Of a DNA stretch of 64,000 nucleotides, positions 52,308 through 61,612 are shown piece by piece. The first letter of the stretch is position 1; every line of letters begins with the position of its first letter. A program made the translations under genes and the position numbers. Source of the stretch: Noviluteimonas gilva. Lineage in GTDB: Bacteria > Pseudomonadota > Gammaproteobacteria > Xanthomonadales > Xanthomonadaceae. The DNA lies in the NCBI RefSeq assembly GCF_009740395.1, contig NZ_WOXT01000001.1:368464-432463 (forward strand). Reading direction: 5' to 3'. Under the pieces are notes generated by a model. It searched no databases, had not been told where the DNA came from, and was given only the letters and a program-made list of their open reading frames with translations.

Positions 52308-53654
52308 ATGGCCGCTGCGTCCTCCCCTCGACGCTGGACCGCGCTACTGGACAGCCCGGCCCCCTGGGCCGTCGCGCTCGCCGCGTTCCTGCTCCAGGCG
52401 CCGCTCGTGCTGAACCCGGGGTACTTCAGCCACGACGAGCTCCAGTGGGCGTACTACGCCACGCACCTGGGCCATCCGGTCGATTGGTTCGATGTCGCGA
52501 CGTTCCAGTACCGCCCGCTGACCTTCAACCTGTGGATGACGCTGTCGCGCTGGCTGTTCGAAACGCCGCAGGCCTTCCATGCGGTGCTCGTGGCCTGGGG
52601 TGCCGGGAATGCGGCCTTGCTGTATTCGATCGGCCGCCGCGCCGGCATCGAGGCGCGCACGAGCGCCCTGGCGGCGCTCGTGTTCGCGATGAGCCCGTAC
52701 GCGGTGGTCGCGCACGGATGGATCGGCACGATCGCGGACCTGGCATGGCTGACGTGCGGGCTGGCGATCGCGTGGGCTGCGTTGCGCCTGCGTTCGCTCT
52801 GGGCGATCGCGGCGGTGGCGGCGCTCGCGACGCTCGTCGGTTTGCTCGCGAAGGAAGCCGCGCTGTCGATTCCCCTCGTCGCGACCGTCGCGTGGGTCTT
52901 CACGCGCGAGAAGCGCTGGAGCGCGGCCGCGATCGGCGCATGGGCCGCAGCCGCGGCGTATCTCGCGGTACGCCTGCCGGTGCTGCTGCACGCTTCGGGC
53001 GCGCCGACGCTCTACACCGCCAAGGTGTCGAACATCGCCGTGCGCTGGGTCGAATACCAGTTGTTCTCGCCGATGGTGCGCGTGATCGAAACGCACAGCA
53101 CGCTGCCCAGTTCGGGTTTCAAGTTCCTGCTGATGTCGGCCGTGCTGTGGTGCGCGTGGCTCGCCGCGATGTGGCGCGGCAGCCCGCGCCTGGCGGCCTT
53201 CGCGATCATCGCGGGCGGCGCGGCGCTCGGCCCGGTGCTGCTGCTGGGCTCGGCGTCGAACCACTACGCCTACGGTTTCGCCGCCGTGTATGCGCTGAGC
53301 GGCGCGGCCGCATGGGCGCGCACCGCGCGCTGGGGCCGCATGGCGCTCGGCACGATGGCGTTGATGACCGTGCTGCACGGCGTCGTGGTGATGGGCGTGA
53401 TGCTCGAAGTGGGCCGCGTGCAGTCGGTGTTCTCGCCCGCGCTCGCGGAAGTGCTGCGTGCGCGTGCACCCGATGCGCCGCCAGTGCGCCTGCGGCCGGA
53501 TGCGGATGCGAAGGAATGGATGTTCGTGCGCCTCACGCACGCGATTCCCGAATATCGCGGCGTCAGGATGGGCGATCGCGTGCGGCTCGTCGGGCCGAAC
53601 GAACCGGCTGATTTCACGATCGCGCGCGACGGCCAGCTCTCGCCGGCCCGCTGA
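52308..53654 (+). CDS. Polytopic membrane glycosyltransferase-like protein (GT39/GT-C type)
   Basis: 448 residues with about ten hydrophobic segments. The first periplasmic loop has GYFSHDELQWAYYATHLG with Asp-Glu, the acidic pair typical of GT-C enzymes such as ArnT and protein mannosyltransferases, followed by YRPLTFNLW. A soluble C-terminal tail of about 60 residues follows the last helix. Likely transfers a sugar or ethanolamine-like group from a lipid carrier, or acts as a flippase-associated protein. Family call by topology and the SHDE motif. Confidence 0.65.
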   Translation: MAAASSPRRWTALLDSPAPWAVALAAFLLQAPLVLNPGYFSHDELQWAYYATHLGHPVDWFDVATFQYRPLTFNLWMTLSRWLFETPQAFHAVLVAWGAGNAALLYSIGRRAGIEARTSALAALVFAMSPYAVVAHGWIGTIADLAWLTCGLAIAWAALRLRSLWAIAAVAALATLVGLLAKEAALSIPLVATVAWVFTREKRWSAAAIGAWAAAAAYLAVRLPVLLHASGAPTLYTAKVSNIAVRWVEYQLFSPMVRVIETHSTLPSSGFKFLLMSAVLWCAWLAAMWRGSPRLAAFAIIAGGAALGPVLLLGSASNHYAYGFAAVYALSGAAAWARTARWGRMALGTMALMTVLHGVVVMGVMLEVGRVQSVFSPALAEVLRARAPDAPPVRLRPDADAKEWMFVRLTHAIPEYRGVRMGDRVRLVGPNEPADFTIARDGQLSPAR

Positions 53655-54920
53655 TCACTGCAGTTCGAACAAGCCTTCCGACGCCATCACCTGGTCGAGC
53701 CGAATGCGGTTGGCGAACAACGAGAAGGCGAGCATGCCGGCGAGCCCGTTGGCGCGCGCGACCCACTGCGGCAACCAGCGCGGCGGCACCAGCGCGCCGC
53801 AATCGAACATCGGCTCGAAGCGCTGCACGTCGGCGAGCGTCATCTTCCCTGCGAACAACATGCGGCACAGGCGCAACTTGCGATTGCGCAGCGCCCAGCG
53901 GAAGAACGTGTGCACGCCGATCAGGCCGCGCACGTACACCGTGTCCTTGGTGAAAGCGTAGCCGCCGGTCGTCGGTACGCCGCGGAACACGCGCTGCGCG
54001 GAGACGAAGCTTTCCAGCGGCGGGTTCTCTGCGTCGAGGAAGAAGCGGAACACCTCGATGAAATCCGCGCCTTCCAACGCGCGCGCGACCGCCTCGATGC
54101 GCAGGCTGATGCGCTTCATGCGCTCGATGTCGATGCTGCCGGTGATCTGTTCGGCGAAGGTCGCCAGGCCTTCCTGCGTCGCGGTGGTGCGCGGCGAGGA
54201 CAGCGACAGACTCTGCAATTGCGGCTGTTCGCGCCCATTGAGGGCGGTCAGCGAATGGACGAACGCCTCGTGTTCGAGCAATTGGTGGCGGTCGTAGTCG
54301 CTGAAGGCCGCGCTCGAACGCAGGCGGATGCGCGTGGCGCCGGCGGCGGCCTTCGCGATCAATTCGGGATCGAGCACGACTTCGATCATGCGCGCGTTGA
54401 AGAAATCGTCCAGCGACGCCTGGAGCTGCAACTGCAACGCCGTCGCGGAAATCTGCACCTGTTCTTCCGGCGCGAGCAATTCCTTGTCGAGTTCGTTGGC
54501 GATGTCGATGAAGTGGTGCGCGGCTTCGCGCGTCGTCGGTCCGCCGCCGGGCAAGGGCTCGTCGGGGCGGCCGAACAGGCGGATCGAATGGCGCGTCACA
54601 TCGGGCGTGCCGAGACATTCCAGCAGCTCGCACGCGATGCCCCAGCTGCGCGCGGAATCGCCGACGTAATGGCCGAGCGGGTGGTCGGGGTCGGCGGCGG
54701 CTTCGACCGCCGCGAGTTCGCGACGTGCCTCGGTGAAATCGAACTTCGGGTATTCGTGCCGCGGCAGCGAGTATTCGCCGCGGTTGTAGCCCTCCATGAA
54801 ACGGGCCTGCTCGCTCGCCGCCCAGCTCACCGAGTTCAGGAGGCGGATGCCGCGCGCGGCCTTCACCATGCGCGCGTCGAGCGCGGCGTGATAGAGGACG
54901 TCGTCGGCCAGTTCGACCAT
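53655..54920 (-). CDS. QEGLA-motif protein (flavohemoglobin expression-modulating family, DUF1704)
   Basis: 421 residues with the defining TATQEGLATFAEQITG motif and the upstream LLEHEAFVHSLTALNG (HExxxH-type), giving a tyrosine-carboxypeptidase-like metal site. This family is annotated as modulating flavohemoglobin expression or, in eukaryotic relatives, as tubulin tyrosine carboxypeptidases. Start ATG 54920 overlaps the stop of rsgA (ATGA), so both are translated together. No nitric-oxide genes are near. Confidence 0.9.
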   Translation of the reverse strand: MVELADDVLYHAALDARMVKAARGIRLLNSVSWAASEQARFMEGYNRGEYSLPRHEYPKFDFTEARRELAAVEAAADPDHPLGHYVGDSARSWGIACELLECLGTPDVTRHSIRLFGRPDEPLPGGGPTTREAAHHFIDIANELDKELLAPEEQVQISATALQLQLQASLDDFFNARMIEVVLDPELIAKAAAGATRIRLRSSAAFSDYDRHQLLEHEAFVHSLTALNGREQPQLQSLSLSSPRTTATQEGLATFAEQITGSIDIERMKRISLRIEAVARALEGADFIEVFRFFLDAENPPLESFVSAQRVFRGVPTTGGYAFTKDTVYVRGLIGVHTFFRWALRNRKLRLCRMLFAGKMTLADVQRFEPMFDCGALVPPRWLPQWVARANGLAGMLAFSLFANRIRLDQVMASEGLFELQ

Positions 54921-56026
54921 CAGTGGCGCCCGTATTTGTCGTCGATGCGTTTGTACAAGGCCTTGTTCTGCACCTTGTCGTTGGCCTTCTGGTTCAGGCG
55001 CGTGGCGAGCTGGTTCGCGGCGCCGGCGACTTCGTCGCGCAACTTGAGGAAGTTGGCGAAGCGCGCGGCATCCAGCTTGCCGGCATCGATCGCCGCGCGC
55101 ACTGCGCAACCCGGTTCCTTCGCATGCTTGCAGTCGCGGAAACGACATTGCTCGGCGAGCGCTTCGATGTCGCCGAAGTTTTCCGCGATGTCTTCCTCGC
55201 CCGTCGGCTTGAGTTCGCGCATGCCGGGCGTATCGATCATGCACGCGCCGGACGGCAGCGGGATCAGCGCACGATGCGTCGTCGTGTGGCGGCCGCGCGA
55301 ATCGCTCTCGCGCACTTCGCCGGTCTTCATCTTTTCCACGCCGAGCAGCGTGTTGGTGACCGTGGATTTGCCCGCACCGGACGAACCGACCAGCACGATG
55401 CTCTGCCCTGCGCCCAACCAGGGCGCGAGCGCGGCGACGCTGTCGGGGTCCTTCGCGTTCACCGCGACGACCTGCACGCCCTGCGCGACGCCTTCGAGCG
55501 CGGCACGCGCATCGTCGATGGCGTTCGCGTTCTCGGCCAGCGCCTTGTCCGCCTTCGTCAGCACGACGACGGGCGTGACGCCGCTGCCGCCGATCAGCAC
55601 GAGGTAGCGTTCGATGCGCCGCGGGTTGAAGTCCGCGTCGAGCCCGCACACGACGAACACCGTGTCGATGTTGGCCGCGATCAATTGCTGCTTGTAATGC
55701 TCGCCCGCCGCGCCGCGCTTGATCGCGGTATGTCGCGGCAGCAGCGCAACGATTTTCTTGCCTTCGAGCAGCACCCAGTCGCCGACGGCCGCGCGATCTT
55801 CCGGCGCGATGCCGCCCTTGCGATAGCTGGAGGCGCGTTGCCATTCCGGCGGAGATTCGGCCTTGAAGCCCGCGTCGGGGCCTTCGGCGACGACATAACC
55901 GGTGCGATGTTGCTCGGTCACGCGTGCCGGCCGCGCCTGCGGATGCGCTGAAAGCGTTTCCTGCCACGCCGCGTCTTCCACCTGCGCGGCGTAGGGCCAA
56001 CCGATGGCGCGCAGGGAGGGGGTCAC
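54920..56026 (-). CDS. rsgA: Ribosome small subunit-dependent GTPase RsgA
   Basis: About 368 residues if translation starts at GTG 56026, the first sensible in-frame start; the frame runs to 56374. The N-terminal OB domain is followed by a circularly permuted GTPase: G4 TKAD first, then G1 GSSGAGKST, and G3 DTPGMREL. A C-terminal zinc-binding stretch has CRFRDCKHAKEPGC. RsgA matures the 30S subunit and is stimulated by the ribosome. The start codon choice is uncertain because no ATG fits. Stop overlaps the QEGLA gene start. Confidence 0.95.
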   Translation of the reverse strand: MTPSLRAIGWPYAAQVEDAAWQETLSAHPQARPARVTEQHRTGYVVAEGPDAGFKAESPPEWQRASSYRKGGIAPEDRAAVGDWVLLEGKKIVALLPRHTAIKRGAAGEHYKQQLIAANIDTVFVVCGLDADFNPRRIERYLVLIGGSGVTPVVVLTKADKALAENANAIDDARAALEGVAQGVQVVAVNAKDPDSVAALAPWLGAGQSIVLVGSSGAGKSTVTNTLLGVEKMKTGEVRESDSRGRHTTTHRALIPLPSGACMIDTPGMRELKPTGEEDIAENFGDIEALAEQCRFRDCKHAKEPGCAVRAAIDAGKLDAARFANFLKLRDEVAGAANQLATRLNQKANDKVQNKALYKRIDDKYGRH

Positions 56027-56113
56027 GGGCGGGTGTGGGTCGTCATTGCTCCGGATTCTAGCGCTCAATGTCCTGCTAGGCTTGCGTGCCTCCACGTTTT
56101 CGAATCTCCCCCG

Positions 56114-57364
56114 ATGTCGATGCGCAGCCTGAAGACCCGCGAACGCCTGTCCGAAGTCCGATACGAGATCCGCGGAGAGCTGGCACGACGCGCCCGCGAG
56201 CTGGAGGCCCAGGGCCGCACGCTCGTGAAGCTCAACATCGGCAATCCGGGCGCTTTCGGCTTCCGCGCACCGGAACACCTGCAGCGCGCGATCGCCGACG
56301 GCATCGCCCACACCGATCCCTACACGCACCAGCAGGGCCTGCCCGCCGCGCGTGAGGCGATCGCCGAATTCCATCGCCGCCGCGGCACGCCGAACGCATC
56401 ACCCGAACGTGTGTTCGTCGGCAACGGCGTGAGCGAGTTGATCGACCTCAGCCTGCGCGCGCTGCTCAATCCGGGCGACGAAGTACTGCTGCCCTCGCCC
56501 GACTATCCGCTGTGGTCGGCCGCGACGATCCTCAACGACGGCCGTCCGGTGTACTACCGCTGCCTGCCGGAAAACGGATTCCTTCCGGATCCAGAGGAGA
56601 TCGCGAAGCTCGTGTCGCCGCGCACGCGCGCGATCGTGCTGATCAATCCGAACAACCCGACCGGCGCGAGCTATCCGCGCGAACTGCTCGAACGCATCGT
56701 CGCCATCGCCGCGAAGCACCACCTGCTGCTGATGTCCGACGAGATCTACGACGAGATCCTGTACGACGACGCGACGTTCCAGCCCCTGGCACCGCTCGCC
56801 GGCGACCTGCCCTGCCTGTCCTTCGGCGGCTTGTCGAAGGTGCATCGCGCGTGCGGTTGGCGCGTGGGCTGGGCCGTGCTGAGCGGCGATCCGCTCGCCA
56901 GCGGCGACTTCCACCATGCGATGGATCTGCTCGGCGCGCTGCGCTTGTGCGCGAACGTGCCGGGGCAATTCGCGATCGAGCAGGCGCTGCATGGCGTCGA
57001 CACGATCCGCGCATTGACCTCGCCGGGCGGCCGTTTGCACGACACCCGCCAGGCGTTGATCGAAAGCTGCGATGCGAGCGAACACTTGTCGCTCGTCGCG
57101 CCGCAAGGGGCGTTGTACGGCTTCCCCGCCGTCGTCGGCGATGCGGCCGAGGGTTTCGACGATCACGCCTTCGCGCTGGAGATGCTGGAAGCCGAAGACG
57201 TGCTGGTCGTGCCGGGTTCGAGCTTCAACGTGCCCTTCCGCAATCATTTCCGCGTGACGCTGTTGCCTGAAGCACCGATGTTGCGCGAAGTGTTCGCGCG
57301 CATCGAACGCGTGCTTGCCCGCCGCGCCGAAACCGCGGCCGCGCGCCGCAGTGCGGTGGCGTGA
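56114..57364 (+). CDS. alaA: Alanine transaminase (AlaA-type PLP aminotransferase)
   Basis: 416 residues, fold-type I. LKLNIGNP-like VKLNIGNPGAFGF, GNGVSELIDL, PSPDYPLW, INPNNPTGA, SDEIYDEILYDD and SFGGLSKVHRACGWRVGW (PLP lysine) follow the AlaA/YfbQ pattern closely. It makes alanine from pyruvate and glutamate. The start at ATG 56114 gives SMRSLKTRERL. The stop overlaps the ATG of the GDSL gene (TGATG), so the alaA-GDSL-methyltransferase set is an operon. Confidence 0.93.
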   Translation: MSMRSLKTRERLSEVRYEIRGELARRARELEAQGRTLVKLNIGNPGAFGFRAPEHLQRAIADGIAHTDPYTHQQGLPAAREAIAEFHRRRGTPNASPERVFVGNGVSELIDLSLRALLNPGDEVLLPSPDYPLWSAATILNDGRPVYYRCLPENGFLPDPEEIAKLVSPRTRAIVLINPNNPTGASYPRELLERIVAIAAKHHLLLMSDEIYDEILYDDATFQPLAPLAGDLPCLSFGGLSKVHRACGWRVGWAVLSGDPLASGDFHHAMDLLGALRLCANVPGQFAIEQALHGVDTIRALTSPGGRLHDTRQALIESCDASEHLSLVAPQGALYGFPAVVGDAAEGFDDHAFALEMLEAEDVLVVPGSSFNVPFRNHFRVTLLPEAPMLREVFARIERVLARRAETAAARRSAVA

Positions 57365-57978
57365 TGGCCAAGCCCGCCGGCATGCGGTACCTCGCGCTGG
57401 GCGACAGCTACACGATCGGCGAAGGCGTCGATGCGTCCCTGCGCTGGCCCGTGCAGCTCGCGCGCGCCTTGCGCGAGGAGCAGATCGCGCTGCGCGATCC
57501 GCGCATCATCGCAACCACGGGCTGGACGACCGACGAACTCAACTCGGCGATCGATGTTGCCGAGCCGCTCGGCCACTGGGACCTGGTGTCGCTGCTGATC
57601 GGCGTGAACAACCAGTATCGCGGGCGCACCGTCACCGACTATCGCAGCGAGTTCCGCGCGTTGCTGGCGCGTGCGATCGGGTTCGCGAACGGCCGCGCCG
57701 ATCGCGTGTTCGTCGTGAGCATCCCCGATTGGGGCGTCACGCCCTTCGCGAAGACCGAAGCGCGCGATCGCGTGAATGTCTCCGCAGAGATCGATGCCTT
57801 CAACGCCGTCGCGCGCGAGATCGCGCAGGCGCATGGCGTGGTGTTCGTCGACATCACGCCGGCCAGCCGCGCCAACGCCGCGCAGGTCGCCGAAGACGGC
57901 CTGCATCCCGATGGCGCGATGTACACCACGTGGACGCAGCTCGCGCTCCCCGTCGCACGCAAGTTGCTCGCGCAATGA
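57364..57978 (+). CDS. SGNH/GDSL hydrolase
   Basis: 204 residues. Block I is YLALGDSYTIGEG (nucleophile Ser), block III GVNNQYRG, and block V DGLHPDG (catalytic Asp and His), the complete SGNH set. A cytosolic esterase or lipase/acyl-transferase-like enzyme with no signal peptide. It overlaps alaA and the methyltransferase gene by one and four bases. Confidence 0.92.
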   Translation: MAKPAGMRYLALGDSYTIGEGVDASLRWPVQLARALREEQIALRDPRIIATTGWTTDELNSAIDVAEPLGHWDLVSLLIGVNNQYRGRTVTDYRSEFRALLARAIGFANGRADRVFVVSIPDWGVTPFAKTEARDRVNVSAEIDAFNAVAREIAQAHGVVFVDITPASRANAAQVAEDGLHPDGAMYTTWTQLALPVARKLLAQ

Positions 57979-58661
57979 CCGACGCCGCGCTGCCGTCGGC
58001 CGACGCGCTGCGCATCGCCCGCGCGTTCCTGCCGGATCGTTGGTACGGCAATCGTTCGCTCTACTACTACTCGCGCGTGAAGTTGCGCACCGATCCCTTG
58101 TATCCGGGCGTGCTCGATGCGTTGCGCGGTACGTCCGCGCCCGTGCTCGACCTGGGCTGCGGCATCGGCCTGCTCGCGCATGCGCTGCGCACGAATGGCC
58201 TGTCGATGCCCTACCGGGGCGTGGACATCGATGCGCCGAAGATCGCGCAGGCGCAGCGCGGCGCGGCGCGTGCGGGATTGCAGGACGTCGCGTTCGATGT
58301 CGTCGATCTCGCGCTGGGGATGCCCGTGCACCTCGGCAGCGTCGCGGTGCTCGACGTGTTGCAGTTCGTGCCGCCGCAAGCGCAGGACGCGCTGCTGGAG
58401 ACCGCCATCGCGTGCATCGCACCCGGCGCGAAACTCGTGATTCGCACGGGCCTGGACGACGGCAGCATGCGTTCGCGCACGACGCGGCGCATGGACATCC
58501 TCTCGCGTGTCGTGCATTGGATGCCGTCGGCACCGAAGGCGTATCCGGATGCGGAACGGCTGCGCGCGCGATTCGAAGCCGCGGGTCTGCGTGCGACATT
58601 CACGCCGCTCTATGGCAGCACGCCGTTCAACAACTGGCGGATCGTCGCAGCGCGCGACTAG
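57975..58661 (+). CDS. Class I SAM-dependent methyltransferase
   Basis: 228 residues. The SAM site is VLDLGCGIGLLAH followed by GVDIDAPKI, as in Rossmann-like methyltransferases. The insertion FVPPQAQDALLE and the C-terminal FNNWRIV vary from known subfamilies, so the methyl acceptor is unknown. Start overlaps the GDSL stop (ATGA); the stop overlaps the convergent deacetylase stop (CTAG). Confidence 0.85.
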   Translation: MTDAALPSADALRIARAFLPDRWYGNRSLYYYSRVKLRTDPLYPGVLDALRGTSAPVLDLGCGIGLLAHALRTNGLSMPYRGVDIDAPKIAQAQRGAARAGLQDVAFDVVDLALGMPVHLGSVAVLDVLQFVPPQAQDALLETAIACIAPGAKLVIRTGLDDGSMRSRTTRRMDILSRVVHWMPSAPKAYPDAERLRARFEAAGLRATFTPLYGSTPFNNWRIVAARD

Positions 58662-59434
58662 TCGGGCAGCACCGCGCGATAACCCCGCGCCTGCAATCGT
58701 TCGAGCACCACGCGCAAGACTTCGACATTGCGCCCGTGTTTCGCGCCTTCATGCAGCAACACGATCGCGCCGGGCGAAAGCTGCCCTTCGATGCGATCGG
58801 CGACGCGTTGCGGATCCGAGGCGAACGCATCGTAACCACGCGCACTCCACGCCACGCGCGTAAGGCCGTTTGCTTTCAACACGGACGCGACGAAGGGATT
58901 GGCCATGCCGACGACGGCGCGGAACCAGTGCGGCGTGGTGCCCGTGAGTTCGCGCAGGGTCGCCTGCGTGCGCTCGATTTCATCGCGCATGCGCGTGGGC
59001 GGCAACGCCCAGAACCAGGCCTGCGGATGCGTCGCGCTGTGATTGCCGATGCCGTGGCCGCGGCGCGCGATTTCGCGCACGAGGTCCGGATGCGCGCGGG
59101 CGCGTTCGCCGACGAGGAAGAAGGTGGCCTTCGCATCGAAGGCATCCAGCAGGTCCAGCACCGCGCGCGTGTCCGGCGAGGGGCCGTCGTCGATCGTCAG
59201 CCAGGCGACCTGCGCCGGCGTCGGCAGGCGCCGCAGCACCGGGCTGAACAGGGCCGAATCCGGCACCAGCGTCGCCCACCAGAAGGGCGCATGCGAGGCG
59301 ACCATCGCCGGCAACCCGACCTGCCAGCCGAAGCGCCACCACAGCCACACGACGAGCACCTGCGACGCCACGAGGCACCACGCCCAGGCATGCGGGCGGC
59401 GCGGGACACGGCGGGGAGCGACGACCTCGGTCAT
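58658..59434 (-). CDS. Polysaccharide deacetylase (NodB-like)
   Basis: 258 residues from ATG 59434 (59452 possible). Two N-terminal hydrophobic stretches (about 14-34 and 40-60) anchor it. The NodB domain has LTIDDGPSP (metal Asp pair), GIGNHSATHPQ (metal His and His) and LLHEG near the end. It likely deacetylates an N-acetyl sugar in cell-wall or surface polysaccharide. It abuts the methyltransferase gene tail to tail. Confidence 0.9.
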   Translation of the reverse strand: MTEVVAPRRVPRRPHAWAWCLVASQVLVVWLWWRFGWQVGLPAMVASHAPFWWATLVPDSALFSPVLRRLPTPAQVAWLTIDDGPSPDTRAVLDLLDAFDAKATFFLVGERARAHPDLVREIARRGHGIGNHSATHPQAWFWALPPTRMRDEIERTQATLRELTGTTPHWFRAVVGMANPFVASVLKANGLTRVAWSARGYDAFASDPQRVADRIEGQLSPGAIVLLHEGAKHGRNVEVLRVVLERLQARGYRAVLPD

Positions 59435-59495
59435 GGGGCCATCTTGCCTCAAGGCTTACAATGGCGGCTCCCCCCAGCAGTCCCGGAATCGCACC

Positions 59496-60419
59496 ATGTC
59501 CCTCGACCCCGCCCTCCGCTCGCGCATCGACACGCTGCTCGCGGACAACCGCATCGTCCTGTTCATGAAGGGACAACCGCAGGCGCCGCAATGCGGCTTC
59601 TCGGCGAAGGCCGTGGGCGCGCTCAACTCGCTGGGCATCGACTACAAGCACGTCGACGTGCTGGCCGATCCGGAAATCCGCGACGCCATCAAGCTCTACG
59701 GCGACTGGCCGACGATCCCGCAGCTTTACATCGGCGGTGAGCTCGTCGGCGGCAGCGACATCATCGAGCAGATGGCGAACTCCGGCGAACTGCACGGCGC
59801 GCTCGGCCTGCCGCCGCCGGATCGCACGCCGCCTCAGATCGAAATCGGCGAAGCCGCGATTGCGATGTTGCGCACCGCGATCACCGATGCCGGCGGCGAC
59901 GTCGTCGTGCGCATGGACATCGATCCGCAATACCGCACGCGCTTGCATCTGGCGCAGCCGGATCCGAACGCGATCACCACGGTGGTCGACGGCATCCGTG
60001 TCGAATTCGACCTCGCCGGCGCACGCCGCGCGAAGGGCCTGCGCATCGATTGGGCCGACGACGCTCGCGGCCGCGGCCTGGTCATCGAGAACCCGAATGC
60101 ACCGCCGGTCGTGAAGTCGATGACGCCGGCCGAAGCCATCGCACGCCGCGCTGCCGGCACGCTGCGCATCGTCGACGTGCGTCCGTCGGAAGAACGCGCG
60201 CTCGCGGCCATCGGCGGCGAAGTGCTGAATTTCGACGACGGCCTGGAACCGATCGACGCGTTGCCGAAGGACACGGCGCTCGCGTTCCTGTGCCACCACG
60301 GCAACCGCAGCGCGCAGGCAGCGGAACATTTCCGCCAGCAGGGCTTCCGCGAGGTTTACAACATCGCCGGCGGCATCGACGCCTGGGCGGACGTCGAGCC
60401 GGGCGTCGCGAAGTACTGA
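59496..60419 (+). CDS. Glutaredoxin-HesB-like-rhodanese fusion protein
   Basis: 307 residues in three domains. Residues 1-105 are a monothiol glutaredoxin with CGFS at 33-36 (Grx4/GrxD type). Residues 113-205 look like an A-type Fe-S carrier (HesB/IscA fold) but lack the three cysteines normally found there; the usual C-terminal CGC position reads GLVIENPN. Residues 215-307 are a rhodanese with active-site Cys266 in LCHHGNRS. The fusion probably delivers or repairs iron-sulfur clusters and handles sulfane sulfur. It is typical of the Xanthomonadaceae. Confidence 0.93.
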   Translation: MSLDPALRSRIDTLLADNRIVLFMKGQPQAPQCGFSAKAVGALNSLGIDYKHVDVLADPEIRDAIKLYGDWPTIPQLYIGGELVGGSDIIEQMANSGELHGALGLPPPDRTPPQIEIGEAAIAMLRTAITDAGGDVVVRMDIDPQYRTRLHLAQPDPNAITTVVDGIRVEFDLAGARRAKGLRIDWADDARGRGLVIENPNAPPVVKSMTPAEAIARRAAGTLRIVDVRPSEERALAAIGGEVLNFDDGLEPIDALPKDTALAFLCHHGNRSAQAAEHFRQQGFREVYNIAGGIDAWADVEPGVAKY

Positions 60420-60420
60420 G

Positions 60421-60654
60421 TCAGCGCCGCGACAGCAGCGTTCGCACGCCGCGCAGGAACGAGACGACGCCGAGCACGGCGAACATCGCATGCAGGACGA
60501 CGCGCCCGCGGAAGGGCGCGGACGCTCCATTGGCCTGCATGAACTCGGCCATCTGCCAGAAACCCCAGCCCGCCATCACGACGCCGATGATCAGCAGCCC
60601 GATCCCGACGCGCACGTCGGGCTTCGGCGGATGTTTGTATTCGCCGAGCGTCAT
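60421..60654 (-). CDS. Small two-helix membrane protein, unknown
   Basis: 77 residues with two hydrophobic segments (about 17-36 and 51-69). Its start overlaps the stop of the secreted gene upstream (ATGA), so both are translated together. Not recognised. Confidence 0.6.
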   Translation of the reverse strand: MTLGEYKHPPKPDVRVGIGLLIIGVVMAGWGFWQMAEFMQANGASAPFRGRVVLHAMFAVLGVVSFLRGVRTLLSRR

Positions 60655-61055
60655 TTCGTGAACGAGACTTCGAACGAGATGTAGAACGGCGCCTTCTGCG
60701 GCACGTAGAACATCTGCCGCGAAAGCTTCTCGTCCATGCACTTGGCCAGCCCGGTGTCCTCGCTGCGCCAGTGGTTGGTCGCGCGGCCCTGCGCGTCGAG
60801 TTCGAGCACGACCGTGAAGGACTTCGGCGCTTCGTCCGTGCGGCACGAATCGGCGGCGCGATCGAGCACGCCGGCCTGCGAGCGGCGCAGCATGTCGGCG
60901 GAGAGTTTCGACATCCCGGCTTCGTCGCGATCGGCGAGTGCCTTGGCGGCGTCGTAGTCGAGCGTTGCAACGTGAGCGGCGGGCGCGGGAGCCACCGTCG
61001 CGGGGGCGGCGGGCGTGGTCGCCGTGGCGGCGAGGAGAATGAGCGTGGTGATCAT
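60651..61055 (-). CDS. Secreted protein, unknown
   Basis: 134 residues with a signal peptide (1-19), a Pro/Ala linker and a soluble domain containing two Cys (SCRTDE, AKCMDE) that could form a disulphide, plus a beta-rich end FYISFEVSF. The final part has a TonB-C/energy-transducer-like look (VVLELDAQGRATNHW.SEDTGLAKC), held weakly. Overlaps the two-helix membrane gene by 4 bp. Confidence 0.6.
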   Translation of the reverse strand: MITTLILLAATATTPAAPATVAPAPAAHVATLDYDAAKALADRDEAGMSKLSADMLRRSQAGVLDRAADSCRTDEAPKSFTVVLELDAQGRATNHWRSEDTGLAKCMDEKLSRQMFYVPQKAPFYISFEVSFTK

Positions 61056-61072
61056 GCGGCGATGCTAGCGCA

Positions 61073-61612
61073 CTAACCGAATCCACCACCCGCATCCAGC
61101 CACGCTTGTTCAGCCGCCGTGCTCTCGCGCCCCAGCACGCGATTGCGATGCGGATAGCGGCCGAATTGCGCGATGACGTCGAAATGCTTCTTCGCCCACC
61201 CGCCCTGGTCGCCGTCGGGCATCGCCGCGTACAGCGCCTGCGCGCGCACCTGGTCGGCGTGATCCTCGGAGTGTTCGAACGGGAGGTAGACGAAGATGCG
61301 CAGCGCCGGTTCGATCTGCTGGTCGAAGCCGGCATCGACGGCATGCCGCGCGATGCTGCGCGCCAGGCTGTCGGTCGCGTACTGGTGCGCGGTGCCGCGG
61401 AAGATGTTGCGCGGGATCTGGTCGAGCAGGATCAGCAGCGCGAGCGTGCCGTCCGCCGATTCCAGCCATGCATCGAGCGAGCGTGATGCCGCGCGGAAAT
61501 GCAGGTCGTGGAAGCGCGCGTCGCACTCGCTGTCGAATTCGGCGCCGCCGCCGAACCACTTTTTCTGCCCGGCTTCGCGCCAGAAATCGATGATGTCGCT
61601 CGGTGTCGTCAT
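61073..61612 (-). CDS. DUF924 family protein
   Basis: 179 residues. Typical DUF924 elements: IDFWREAGQKKWF at the start, LLILLDQIPRNIFRGTAHQYATD in the middle, VYLPFEHSED and FGRYPHRNRVLGRES near the end. TPR-like helical fold, function unknown. Start overlaps the amn stop (ATGA), so the two are coupled. Confidence 0.9.
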   Translation of the reverse strand: MTTPSDIIDFWREAGQKKWFGGGAEFDSECDARFHDLHFRAASRSLDAWLESADGTLALLILLDQIPRNIFRGTAHQYATDSLARSIARHAVDAGFDQQIEPALRIFVYLPFEHSEDHADQVRAQALYAAMPDGDQGGWAKKHFDVIAQFGRYPHRNRVLGRESTAAEQAWLDAGGGFG

